Shown one piece after another: positions 1-11,059 of a stretch of DNA of 64,000 nucleotides. Below the pieces are notes generated by a model. The model searched no databases and had not been told where the DNA came from. It worked only from the letters and a program-made list of their open reading frames with translations. Position numbers and translations under genes: made by a program. The stretch comes from Limnomonas spitsbergensis. Its lineage: Eukaryota; Chlorophyta; Chlorophyceae; Chlamydomonadales. Within the stretch, counting starts at the first letter, position 1; every line of letters begins with the position of its first letter. The DNA is taken from contig JAYJMM010000120.1 in the NCBI GenBank assembly GCA_037349105.1, positions 5,646,001 to 5,710,000 on the forward strand, given 5' to 3'.

Positions 1-314
1 GTTTGAATGCTTCACCTTGTGCTGTGCAGGGCCGCCTGTGAGCTCGGCACCTTGGTTGTTTGAATGCTTCATCTTGTGCTGTGCAGGGCCACCTGTGATC
101 CGGGCACCTTGGTCGTTTGAATGCTTCATCTTGTGCTGTGCAGGGCCGCCTGTGATCTGGGCACCTTCGTCGTTTGAATGCTTCATCTTGTGCTGTGCAG
201 GGCCGCCTGTGATCCGGGCACCTTGGTCGTTTAAATGCTTCATCTTGTGATGAGCAGGGCCGCCTGTGATCCGGGCTCCATGGTCGTTTGAATGCTTCAT
301 CTTGTTCTGCGCAG
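1..314 (+). repeat. 57-bp tandem repeat carrying a splice-acceptor-like sequence
   Basis: About 5.5 copies of a 57-bp unit start near positions 1, 58, 115, 172, 229 and 286. Each has a gtttgaatgcttcatcttg stretch followed by an acceptor-like tgctgtgcag and about 15 bases resembling the start of the exon at 315. The array lies in the intron before that exon and ends exactly at its acceptor. The unit length is a multiple of three, so one frame stays open as a 19-residue peptide repeat. In the frame of the downstream exon each copy instead carries an in-frame TGA (gtt tga atg), so use of an upstream copy as acceptor would stop translation. Confidence 0.85.
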
Positions 315-1190
315 GGCCGCCTGCGATCCTGGCTCTTTGGAAGTGTTCATGAGCGTGTTCTACTTGCCACCCCCCCGTGCGCTCAACTACCTGATAGCCA
401 CGCTATTTCGAGGGCCCACCCTGGTCCTGCAGGTGAGCAGGACAGGAAGGCACGTAGGACAAGCAGAGGGATGTCTAGTGACATTGTCAGTGAGCGTTCA
501 TGGCTGAGCAGGCCTCAACAGGTTGACGGCCCTTTTGCGTGTCTGACAAGTGATGATGTCATGGGTTTGACGGAAGCTGCGCCTCATGAGTTCAGTTTTT
601 GCGCTTCAGCTTTAATCTGGCTACATTGCGGCCGTTGTGGCCTCTGATGCAGCAAGCCCCGCTGATTGGTTGACTGGCTGTTGGCCAGTCAAGGTTGGGT
701 CCCCATCCGCCCAGTGTTGGCCGCCCATTGGCCTACCAAAGATGATGCAGTGCGTATGAAATAAACACTGATGCCCCTTCTTTGTGTGCAGGGGGCCCTT
801 GACCCGCTGAATGATGCACGCAGCCGCGCTGAGGCGATCCGTGCGTCCTGCCCTGACAACGTTGAGGTGGTGCTGCTTCAAGCTGGCCACTGCCCTCACG
901 ACGAGCAGCCAGAGATGGTGAGGCGATCATGCGATGTGCAGCATGTTGGGATGCTGACCTCTGCTGGTTGGGGCTGCAGGTGATGTGTCCCGTTTTGGGG
1001 CCATGGCCATGTCTGTTGTGCTAGATGGTCTGGTCATGCTCTGTGATGTTTCTCTGATGAGCCCATCACACTTATGACCCTTGTGCTGCTGGGCTAACAG
1101 GTCAACCAAGGGATACTGAACTTTCTCGAGCAGAAGGTGATGCGGCAAATGGAAGCGACTACACTACTCAACCCGGCTGTCCTTGTTTAA
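315..1190 (+). CDS. Alpha/beta-hydrolase family protein, C-terminal part (5' end outside window)
   Basis: Three exons are supported: 315-432, 792-917 and 1101-1190, with stop TAA at 1188-1190. Acceptors end in cag, donors are gtgagc and gtgagg, and the phases agree. Exon 1 gives ACDPGSLEVFMSVFYLPPP and ends FRGPTLVLQ. Exon 2 starts GALDPLNDARSRAEAI and contains VEVVLLQAGHCPHDEQPEM. Exon 3 starts VNQGILNFLEQ. The G-x-x-DP turn followed by an AGHCPHDE-P motif and VNxxIxxFL is the classic end of alpha/beta hydrolases of the plant plastid/lipase-like type: Asp acid region, catalytic His, then last helix. The nucleophile Ser would lie upstream of the window. Substrate unknown. The gene converges on gene A, 0.9 kb away. 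Confidence 0.75.
610..765. repeat. Dispersed hairpin element, copy 1 (intronic)
   Basis: First of at least six related ~150-200-bp sequences in the window. The core is a short inverted repeat, here TTGACTGGC/GCCAGTCAA around 669-692, followed by cccag-tg-tggccgccca and ending in cagtgcg(t)atgaaat. It lies in the hydrolase intron 433-791. There are no coding features. The other copies are listed separately. Confidence 0.6.
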
Positions 1191-2084
1191 ATCTTCAACT
1201 AGTCGACAACTCTTCAGGCTGGGCAGCAATGCATGTTTGTGTCGATAAATATGTTTTAATGCCCTGTTTTTGTTGCTTATTCGGAATGAAATAGATACGG
1301 TTCTGAAGACTGAGCTCTTGATGAAGGTCTGGGTAATGCCTCCTATGCGCTAAATTCGGCCCTAGACTAAAATACATACCGGTTGTAGAAACAACCACAA
1401 AATGACGCTACTGTGGTGATGGACTTTCCGTATTACCCAAACAATGTGTCTCACCTGAACCGTGAGCTTGAAACAAATTTTGTGCCTGGCGACTGTGGTT
1501 TTACATTACCGTATCCTTTGTCTGATAGATAACCTCCCTTCCTGGGGACCCTGAACCTTTGCTTTCGTCTCATGACCCTCCCCGTACATTGCCGATAGGA
1601 TCTTGCTAGTTGTAGGGTCTGGTAACGGCATTAGTAACAAATAGAGACCTCCTAGCGAGACAACCTATCAGCCACAGTCCACAGACTTGTGTCAATGACG
1701 TAACACCTCTGGGCCCTGCCACAGACTTGTGTAGTGTGTTGCAGGCTTTGTTGAAAATTGTATCGAAATTCATATCACAGTACAGGTACCGGAAACCATT
1801 TCACTCCTAACAAGAAACTGAACAGATGTGTGCATTTGAAGAAAACTGTACGCATAGCGCTCACATGAGCAATTATTAAAAAAAAGATACAGGGGCCATG
1901 GTGTCCCAGCAAGACATGGCCAGCTCCTACAAATAAATGCTCCGTGCACAGCAGAGATGCACATTGGAGCCCATGGGGAAATAATACGTGTCGCCACTTA
2001 CCCAGCAGATCAGTCTCAACGGTTGTGGTGCCTGCAACCTGCACTAGCAAAATATTACAAGGAAAATATGCCCAGGCAAAGTGG
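1191..2084. other. Convergent intergenic region
   Basis: This stretch holds the 3' flanks of the hydrolase gene (plus) and gene A (minus). I see no convincing exon, RNA gene or repeat here. Small ORFs on both strands lack coding character and splice context. Confidence 0.5.
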
Positions 2085-5000
2085 TCATGAAACACCTACC
2101 TCCCTCCCGACCAGCGTCCAAGCACTTGGCAGCAGCAGCGGCCTGAGGGAGGTGAATCTCCTCAGGCTGAACTTACTAAACGAAGCTATCTGCTTTACAT
2201 GCACAAGCGCACTCTTGTGTTGATCGAGAACCGCCGAGGTAAACAATCTTTCTGCTTCATACAGCAGAACCTCAAACCTCGTATCTCCGATGAGCTTCCG
2301 GTCCATAACCAGCATGGCAGTGTCCATGCGCCGGGCCTCCATCCAGTCACCGACGGCCACCGTTGCTGGGGGACTCGCGTACTGATCAAACGTGAAGATA
2401 CGACCCAGGGAGAACTCCGTTGCCGCCAAAAGCCAGAAATTGGGGTGCACCACATTGTCTCCATCAATAAAGTACACGAGGCCGTCCTCGGTGATGAGAT
2501 CCAGGCCCTTGTTCCGCTGAGCGTTGCCGTTGACGCTGTCCCGCTGCTTGTGCCCCACCTCTAGAATTACGCTCCGGCCGTAGAACAGATCCAGGGCGCC
2601 CCGCTCGGCCTCGAAAACGAGTTGCAGGTCCTGCTCGTCGGCGTCATGGACCACGATCCATCGACACACCATGTGGAACTGCATGCTGACGTACAACCGA
2701 CGCAGCTGCTCGGCTGGGTGCATGCTGCTGTATGGCGTGATGATGTAGATGGGAGGGGCACTGCCAGAGAGGCACGTGCTGCTGCTGGCGGCTCTGGAGC
2801 CAGGGGACAGAGTCCCACTATTGCCTAATGGTAGTGAAAGCGGCATGGCAGAATCCGATGCTTCCTGCTTCGGAAGATGCATGCCTCCTTCATTCCCACC
2901 AGGAGAGCCTTCGGAGCTGTGAAGCCCCCCGCCGCTGCTGCTGCCGCTGCTACTGCCGCTGACTCCGCTGCTACTGCTGAGACCTGGGACGATCGATCGA
3001 AAGTCCTGGTTGCTGAAGTCGAAAAAGGCAGCTATCTCGCTCACGTAAACATGCCTCCCTGGGTGCAAGGCTGTGAGGTCCAGCTCAAACCGGCGCGCGC
3101 TGACGCCAGGCTCCCCTGCCGAGTCAAACCTCATATCACCTATGAGCTGTCGGTCTGCCACCATGTGGGACAAGTCGACAGACCCTGACAGCTGAGCGTT
3201 TGAATCTCCAAGGCGCACAGAGTCGGGAGGGTGGCTGTACTGGTCAAACGTGTAGATGTGGCCCTCTGAGAACTTGGTCAGCGCCAGGAACCAGAAGTCA
3301 GGGTGCACAACGTTGTCCCTGGCGAGGAAGTAAACCAGACCGGTCACCTCCCCGATTATATCCAGGGCCTTGTTCCACTGCGCCGCGTCTCCGGCGTCAA
3401 CCTGGTCCAGGCAGGCCTCCAAGATCTTGGCGTGGCCGTACAGCAGTTCTAGCAGCTTCCGCTCAGCTTCCTGTTTCGTGATACAAACATGCAGTCAAGC
3501 AGCTAAGGCTGGAAGAGGGTATGGGAAGCAAAGCAGCAAATGTTGACGGCCTACACCGGGACAATATGGACCTCCAAAGCCATCTCTGCATCAGTATGAT
3601 GCGACGCACCTAGGCTGCACGGTACTGGCGGCATGTACATGGCCACATGGCTACGTTTGGCTGTGCCCACTACCCAGAGCAGGTCCTGTCTCAGCCACAG
3701 GACTAAAAATGTGTATTCAGAAGCACAAGACCACAGCACCAGAGGAGTTGTTCAGAACCACAGGACCAAAAAGGTGTATTCAGAGCCACAAATACACTCT
3801 GTTTGTACGGTGCAGCCTAGTTGCACAAAGTGATGATTGAGGCCAAAGATGCACAGGATACAAACTACGAAGGCCTGAGAGCCAGGCCAGCGGCACAGCA
3901 GGAGTAAAACATGAGGGACACACTCAGCAGTACAGAAAGGTGATCCACCAACACAGCAGGGTAAAAACAGGTGCATCCAGCAGCATTGCAGGGGCAAAAC
4001 AGGGGAAACACCCATTAGTATTGCAGGGGCAAAACAAGGAACACACCCTGCGGCAGAGCAGGGGACAATCCCAGCAATACAGCAGGGCGCACCCCGCCAA
4101 AACAGTAGGGGCAACACAAGGGACACCCAGTACAGCACAACAGTGGCAAAACAGGGGACACAACCAGGTGACCCAGCAGTACAGAAAGGTGTACCCCATT
4201 TACACAGCAGGGGCAAAACAGGGGTGCACCAAGCAGCAAAGCAGGGGAAGCGGCAAACAGGGGACACGCCCTCCAGCACAACAGGGGCAAAACAGGGGAC
4301 GCAACCAGCAGCACTGCAGTTCATAGCCCACCAACGCAGCGGGGGCAAAACAGAGGCGTACCCAGCTGCAAAGCAGGGTCATCTAGCAGCCCAACAGGGG
4401 CGAAACAGGGGACGCACCCAGCAGCATTGCAGGAGCAAAGCAGGAGACGCACCCGTCAGCATTGCAAGGGCAGCGGTAAATAGGGGACACACCCTCCAGC
4501 ACAGCAGGCTCGCACCCACCAGCACCCGGTGGAAATGGCGGTCCGCGGTGTTGTGCACGACGACCCACTGCTGGATCAGCTGGAACTGCAAGCTGGCATA
4601 CAGCCGATGCAGGCTGGGCAGCAAGCCGCCTGGCTGCCAGGACGTGACTAGGAAGATGCGGGGGGCGCGTCGCTGCCCCCCTTCCAGCCGATGAGCCGAT
4701 GAACCTCCGCGCGCAGCGCCGCTCTGATGGTTGCTGCTCCGAGGCCCAGCCGGAGCTGCTGCTGCGCTGCTGTCGCCAGCTGGGCCTACGGCTGCGGGGC
4801 TGGCGGCAGTGGCGGCGTCCTGCACTGTCCAGTTGCGCCATGCCAGCATGTTCGCCCGCTTCATTTGCATGGCTGCCTGGGTCAGCATGCAGTTCTGGTG
4901 GAAGCCGACAGTGCGGTCGGCGTACTCCCTTGGCATGTGGCACACCAGCTGCCGCGAGAGCACTGGATCGCCCTCGTCGCTTGCTGCCTCGCCGGCCGGC

Positions 5001-8000
5001 TCCCCCACCCAGCTGTGGGCGTATCCATCACCCCTCCATACCCCGGGGTCTGGCTGCCAGTGGCTGCTGTACTTCGCATTCCATTTAAAGCCGCACTGCC
5101 CTCCGCACATGCTGTTGATGCGCATGGCACTGATGAGGTAGATCTGCTCGTCCAGCGACCGCGCGATGATGCCGGTTTGAACGAAGGCATCGGCTTCAGC
5201 ATCCCACTGCACAACCACACAGCAATCTTAATTTTAGGGTGCTTCAGCTGCAATTCAAATACTGGTACATCACAGCTGACTGCCAGCGCTCCCAGTGCAG
5301 CAAGGTCAGCTGCTTGGGCCACCGGCTGCATACCTGTCAAGTGTCAAGGTTTGGTCCACATAAGCCCAGGGGTGGCTGCCCAGTGGCCTGCCAGGAGGTC
5401 TGGTCCACACTAAAATAAATACTGGCAGACAGCTTATTTGAAAGCTACAGAACTTCTAGAGCATGAATGCCGGTGAAGCAAAGCAAAGATTTGTGTGCAA
5501 TTATTATTCATGCATACCGTATACAGGATACGTGTTGGTGGATCACAGCTCTGAGGCTAACTGCCACGCAGACGGCCCAGCCTCATGTTTGTTATACCAT
5601 GCAGTAAGAAGAAATGCCCAGAGGTTAAACTGAACAGCTTTTAAGTCCCACCGTGGGCTGGAAACGCCTGTCTATTTAAGACCAACCAGAAGGCTCCTTG
5701 CCTGGTACTGCTTGGCCTCCATCCAGGCCTTGGAGGCGCCTGGGATCTTGGCCGATTTGACCATATCCCCCAGCACCTCCTGATCCATGACTGATGAGCC
5801 GTTCCACATCTTCCCTTTGACCAGGGAGTCCTCGTAAAGAAACTGAAGCAGCAGGTTCCAGACAGCTTCAGATGAGGAGCAGGACAACACGACTGCGGTC
5901 CGCAGCATCAAAATAGTCCAGAAGCGAGCAGTGCAACACGATGGCCAACAAGCGAGCAGTGCAACACAATTGCCCACAAGCAGGCAACGCAACACAATTG
6001 TAGCATCAAAATAGTCCAGAAGCGAGCAGTGCAACACGATGGCCAACAAGCGAGCAGTGCAACACAATTGCCTACAAGCAGGCAACGCAACACAATTGTA
6101 GCATCAAAATAGTCCAGAAGCGAGCAGTGCAACACGATGGCCAACAAGCGAGCAGTGCAACACAATTGCCCACAAGCAGGCAACGCAACACAATTGTAGC
6201 ATCAAAATAGTCCAGAAGCGAGCAGTGCAACACGATGGCCAACAAGCGAGCAGTGCAACACAATTGCCCACAAGCAGGCAACGCAACACAATTGTAGCAT
6301 CAAAATAGTCCAGAAGCGAGCAGTGCAACACGATGGCCAACAAGCGAGCAGTGCAACACAATTGCCTACAAGCAGGCAACGCAACACAATTGTAGCATCA
6401 AAATAGTCCAGAAGCGAGCAGTGCAACACGATGGCCAACAAGCGAGCAGTGCAACACAATTGCCCACAAGCAGGCAACGCAACACAATTGTAGCATCAAA
6501 ATAGTCCAGAAGCGAGCAGTGCAACACGATGGCCAACAAGCGAGCAGTGCAACACAATTGCCTACAAGCAGGCAACGCAACACAATTGTAGCATCAAAAT
6601 AGTCCAGAAGCGAGCAGTGCAACACGATGGCCAACAAGCGAGCAGTGCAACACAATTGCCTACAAGCAGGCAACGCAACACAATTGTAGCATCAAAATAG
6701 TCCAGAAGCGAGCAGTGCAACACGATGGCCAACAAGCGAGCAGTGCAACACAATTGCCTACAAGCAGGCAACGCAACACAATTGTAGCATCAAAATAGTC
6801 CAGAAGCGAGCAGTGCAACACGATGGCCAACAAGCGAGCAGTGCAACACAATTGCCTACAAGCAGGCAACGCAACACAATTGTAGCATCAAAATAGTCCA
6901 GAAGCGAGCAGTGCAACACGATGGCCAACAAGCGAGCAGTGCAACACAATTGCCTACAAGCAGGCAACGCAACACAATTGTAGCATCAAAATAGTCCAGA
7001 AGCGAGCAGTGCAACACGATGGCCAACAAGCGAGCAGTGCAACACAATTGCCCACAAGCAGGCAACGCAACACAATTGTAGCATCAAAATAGTCCAGAAG
7101 CGAGCAGTGCAACACGATGGCCAACAAGCGAGCAGTGCAACACAATTGCCTACAAGCAGGCAACGCAACACAATTGTAGCATCAAAATAGTCCAGAAGCG
7201 AGCAGTGCAACACGATGGCCAACAAGCGAGCAGTGCAACACAATTGCCTACAAGCAGGCAACGCAACACAATTGTAGCATCAAAATAGTCCAGAAGCGAG
7301 CAGTGCAACACGATGGCCAACAAGCGAGCAGTGCAACACAATTGCCTACAAGCAGGCAACGCAACACAATTGTAGCATCAAAATAGTCCAGAAGCGAGCA
7401 GTGCAACACGATGGCCAACAAGCGAGCAGTGCAACACAATTGCCTACAAGCAGGCAACGCAACACAATTGTAGCATCAAAATAGTCCAGAAGCGAGCAGT
7501 GCAACACGATGGCCAACAAGCGAGCAGTGCAACACAATTGCCTACAAGCAGGCAACGCAACACAATTGTAGCATCAAAATAGTCCAGAAGCGAGCAGTGC
7601 AACACGATGGCCAACAAGCGAGCAGTGCAACACAATTGCCTACAAGCAGGCAACGCAACACAATTGTAGCATCAAAATAGTCCAGAAGCGAGCAGTGCAA
7701 TACAACTGCAACACCAACAGGGTCCACAAGCGGGCAGTGCAACATCATTGCAACAATAAAAGGGTCCAGGAGACAACCAAGGGCAAGGGGACATGTGAAG
7801 CCACGTCTGCCTGATGTGCTGACTGATCAACCCTCCGCAAGTCAGGCATGCAGAAATGATACCCCATATGCAGGAATGATACCTGCCCTTCCTTCAGGGT
7901 TGATCAGCCAGATCAGTGCCGACTCATCAACCCACCGCGAGCCAGGCTTGCAGAAACGACACCCCCCTCTGAGAAGGGTTGACCAGCCAGATCCCGCCAT

Positions 8001-11000
8001 TGAATGATGTGTGGTGGCAGCAGAAGCCATGAGCCACAAAGCCGGCAGTCTGCCGGCAAATGTTTTCGCGGCCGGCTATGGCCGGGTATTTGCACACATC
8101 CCCCCGGAACGAGTATTGAGAGCCCCCTGCGTATCCAGTGAGGGCCATCGGGATGAAGAGGGAAACCAGGATACCGTTTTAATCGGCACACATAGGTAGT
8201 TCGATAAGCATGTAAGAGATCATCTTTCTTCTTCATTGCAGCCTTGTGACCGCCGTCCATGATGTGACCAGTTAACAAACCTGAAGCGCCTTTGTTTGCA
8301 CACACCACCGTAACGTTTTAATCGCGTTGCATGCCACTGCACGGGTGATTTTGGAATTCCACGCTCCTACTCCTGCACAAGCCACCCACCAGGACTAGGC
8401 GAAAAGAGACCTGATATAGTTATATAACCGGGAGAACATGCAATCCATGACACGCCGGTAGTTGATAGAAGCTTACCCCCTTGGGGTGGTCATGCATCAT
8501 ACCATACCATATCATATCATATCATATCATACCATATTCATACGTCATGGATTGCATTGCCGATCAAATGAGCCCAGCAGAGCCGTCAGTACCCTCGCTC
8601 CCAGAGGGTCTCACCAGGTGTTCCTACGCACGCCTGCTGTTCGTGGTGCCCAGCTGTCTGCCTGCTGGGAAGTTTCACCGCACCTCGAGCACAAAACAGC
8701 TATATCCCGATATGCAGCTACGGTACTTTGCTTGTACATTGTGTGCCTTTTCGCTTGGGTCAACTGACGCAGGCAAGTCATAGTTTGGATGCAATTGGTG
8801 TATTGCTGGCCTGCCGACAGCTCCCCAAAGGAAACCTGATGCGCACTGAGTATATTATTGCTGCTGGCGCCACTCTTGAGCGCACTCACAGTCCTCGGAG
8901 TTCAGGACGACGTCCGCGTCAGGGGCCGCGTCGAACAAGAATTGGAGAGGGGATGAGAAGTAAGTGATGTCCATGTCCTGCGAGCAACGACATGGTCAGA
9001 GGCTGCAACCTGAAAGTGCTTTATGAGAGAATGGATAGATGTTGAATACAAACAAGCAGACATTAGGTGGAAGTTGGGTAAGGAGTGACTAAGTGAGGCC
9101 TCAAAGAAAGAAATAGCCTCGTGAGACAGACTCATCAAGACATGCTGGCTCAAGCATACAAGTGCATCAGCGGTGGCTTTGATCACAATGCGACCATGGT
9201 AGCCCACCTAGTGATACAGCCAAACGGGTGGCTTCCTTAATCCACGCCCCAGGGTGTATTGATTTATTTATTTATTTGACGTACCGTCCACACGACAGAC
9301 ATTCCCAGCTTGACAACCTCAGCCGCCCACGCAACCTTCTGGAGCAGCGAATAAAAGTACATGGGCGAACGGTAGCTCACAGTTCCCGCTGTGGTCTGCT
9401 GTTGAAGCAGAGAGCTCGGAGGGGTGCACCTGCAGAGTCAGACAGTTTATGAAAATAGGGTAGACAAAAGTGGGAGTGCTGTGCATCGGCTGGTGTTTTG
9501 CAGCATGGTGCTGCGTACTTCTCGGTTCAGGTTCCCAGGTTAGGCACAATCCGCAGAGTCAGGCAGTTGATGAGAGCAGGTTAGACAAAACTGAGAGCGC
9601 TGTGCATCGGCTGGTGTTTTGCAGCATGACGTAACGTAGTACTTGGTTCAGGTTCCCATGTTAGAGACAGTCCGCAGAGTCAGGCAGTTGATGAGAGCAG
9701 AGTAGACAAAACTGAGAGCGCTGTGCATCGGCTGGTGTTTTGCAGCATGGCGAAGCTCAATCCTCAGTTTATAATCCAGATCAATATGTTACAGACAGCC
9801 CGCAGGGTCGAAGGACGCCACTTACCATCTGTCAAGGACACAGGTATGCTTGTGTTTGTTCTGCATGTCGTTGCAGTACGAGAAGGCAGCAGCGCCATTG
9901 CCCCTGTGAGTATTGAAAGCATTCAGCTCAGTCAGATATGCATGGCTTCATTGTGACTTCATGTCATTACTGAAGGCCGCACATCATGCAGCCACGCTGA
10001 GCTGGAGTCATGTCCAGCGATGGACTCGCTCACCCCATGGCGGCGTATTGTTTTTGATAGTTCGGTCCTAGGGTACCTCAGCTACACTGCAGCTGTAAAT
10101 GGGCCTACTGCCAGAAGGGATTGGTTCAGCAGGCCCAGTTGCTTGGGGCACTACAGACCAAACCTTGACTGGCGTACGGCCGGTCAAGCTTTGGTCTCAA
10201 TCAGCCAGTGGTGGCCACCCGACATCCCCCCAAAGGTGGTCTGGTACGCACTGAAAAAAACATCAAGGCGTATTTTAAACAGAGGTCCTGTCAAGGCCAA
10301 TCACGCAGACATGAGGTTCATTTCAAACAGAGGTGCTGCCCAGGCCACTCATACAAACACTGAAGCATATTTCAAACAGAGGTGCTGCCCAGGCCACTCA
10401 CACAAACACTGAAACATATTTCAAACAGAATCCTGCCCAGGCCACTCACACTACGATCAAGTGCGGCGTTAAATCCCCATCACGGTTATGCTCCAATGCC
10501 CAGATGAAAGGCTCGAACAGAGTCTTCATGCACTGCACAACGCTAGGAGAGCGAGCGTCAACAGGTAGGAGTGCACACGATGAGGTTGGCAAGGGCAAGC
10601 AAAGAGGAACTGATGCGTCAGAATGATTGATCCTTGGAGGACCAGTTGTCTACTTGTCTCCAGTTTGCGCCCAATGGCATAGGTCCTCCCCACTCCCCTG
10701 AAGCACAGGATCTCATCTCATAGGATCTGTTCTGGGTGTCTGGCCATGCGGGGTCTGGTCGTGTATGAATTGTGCTGGGTTTAAAATGGAGGGAAGATCC
10801 GGGGTGGAAGGCAATGCCCTCGCACCTTCAGATCACAAGATGTCAGCATGACAGCGCTGCGGGGGACATCTTTTATGGTCCTATTCCAAGCAGCCAATGG
10901 CACGGCCTGTTGAAGCTGGTGCAGGCTCATGCACTCCTCCCCCGGCGAGGGAAAGTCGTCCGCAGCTGATGCGACATGGAAGAAGATTGCGCAGCTGAAG

Positions 11001-11059
11001 ATGACATATTTCAGCCTGCTCGATTTGTGTGCTGTCATGAAGTGCTGCCAGGAGAACAT
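2085..11059 (-). CDS. Gene A: tri-modular glycosyltransferase (GT77-like + two GT43-like modules)
   Basis: Nine exons on the minus strand: 11059-10826, 10532-10450, 9903-9826, 9429-9285, 8977-8890, 8126-7936, 5842-5702, 5206-4520 and 3470-2085. They sum to 3033 nt (1010 aa), with phases identical to genes B and C. The N-terminus has a hydrophobic signal/anchor (YVIFSCAIFFHVASA), then SAVMLTSCD. DMDITYFSSPLQFLFDAAPD with DVVLNSED, and later IWLVNPSQRGVSFLQAW, resemble GT77-type nucleotide-diphospho-sugar transferases. Two GT43-like GT-A modules follow, at about residues 500-700 and 770-1000: RIFLVTS/PIYIITP start, LYxSxQF, WxVVH, QRNKGLD and LVYFIDGDNVVHPNFW (module 2). Module 1 has LARDN where module 2 has the DGDN metal site. 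A GC-AG intron follows exon 7. Introns 2, 3, 6 and 8 carry minisatellites. Probably a Golgi type II enzyme; donor and acceptor unknown. The start could also be the Met 7 codons downstream. Confidence 0.85.
3890..4519. repeat. Degenerate ~34-bp/68-bp minisatellite in gene A intron 8
   Basis: Imperfect tandem units of the type caacaggggcaaaacagggg with acaca/gcacc spacers run from about 3890 up to the exon-8 donor at 4519. Read on the minus strand, each unit repeats a gctgctgggtgcgtcccctg block that mimics the real donor CTG|gtgggtgcg. The array therefore begins at the splice site and copies it. ORFs through it are low-complexity shadows. Confidence 0.75.
5225..5425. repeat. Dispersed hairpin element, copy 2 (gene A intron 7)
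   Basis: Shares the family order: ttagggtgcttcagctgca, gcttgggccaccggc, tcaaggtttggtcc, cataagcccagg-gtggctgccca, then ggtctggtccacactaaaat. It lies between exons 8 and 7 of gene A in the same orientation as copies 1, 3, 4 and 5. Confidence 0.65.
5895..7700. repeat. 98-bp minisatellite, about 18 near-identical copies, in gene A intron 6
   Basis: Copies repeat exactly every 98 bp from about 5900 to 7700. Each unit is itself built of three ~30-bp subunits (two agcgagcagtgcaacac blocks and one aagcaggcaacgcaacac block), so this is a higher-order repeat. Copies differ almost only by one C/T site (ttgcccacaag or ttgcctacaag). Reading upward, the pattern is C,T,C,C,T,C,T,T,T,T,T,C, then six T. The period is not a multiple of three, and the repeated 69- and 91-residue ORFs on the minus strand are artefacts. 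Confidence 0.95.
8490..8540. repeat. Pentanucleotide microsatellite (atacc/atatc)
   Basis: A run of cataccatatcatatcatat-type pentamers in intron 5 of gene A. Short and imperfect. Confidence 0.8.
9437..9765. repeat. 121-bp tandem repeat, about 2.7 copies, at the gene A exon 4 acceptor
   Basis: Units starting gtcaggcagttgatgagagc lie at 9437, 9558 and 9679. The first abuts the acceptor of exon 4 (tctgcag on the minus strand), and the later units carry a mutated copy of the same site. The array lies in intron 3. Confidence 0.8.
10110..10265. repeat. Dispersed hairpin element, copy 3 (gene A intron 2)
   Basis: This copy has the best-preserved hairpin. 10155-10198 reads agaccaaaccttgactggc, a four-base loop, then ggccggtcaagctttggtct, with arms of about 19 bp and two mismatches. 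It is followed by agccagtggtggccacccga and ggtctggtacgcactgaaa, as in the other copies. Confidence 0.7.
10265..10449. repeat. ~49-bp tandem repeat at the gene A exon 2 donor
   Basis: About four units of atttcaaacagaggtgctgc plus ccaggccactcacac end exactly at the exon 2 donor (gtgagtggcc on the minus strand). Each unit contains another copy of that donor sequence. Confidence 0.8.

Noticed and set aside
3633..4382. Cys-rich minus-strand ORFs resembling membrane or secreted proteins
   Set aside because: They come from the degenerate repeat in gene A intron 8 and change frame with each indel.
4383..5413. Overlapping plus- and minus-strand ORFs over gene A exon 8
   Set aside because: Only the frame matching exons 8 of B and C is conserved; the others are GC-rich shadows.
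5895..7700. CRISPR array
   Set aside because: Regular spacing, but no unique spacers: the whole 98-bp unit repeats. The window is eukaryotic.
5672..7748. Series of 69- and 91-residue minus-strand ORFs (MPACRQLCC...)
   Set aside because: They are frame artefacts of the 98-bp intronic minisatellite, whose period is not a multiple of three. They have no independent start or splice context.
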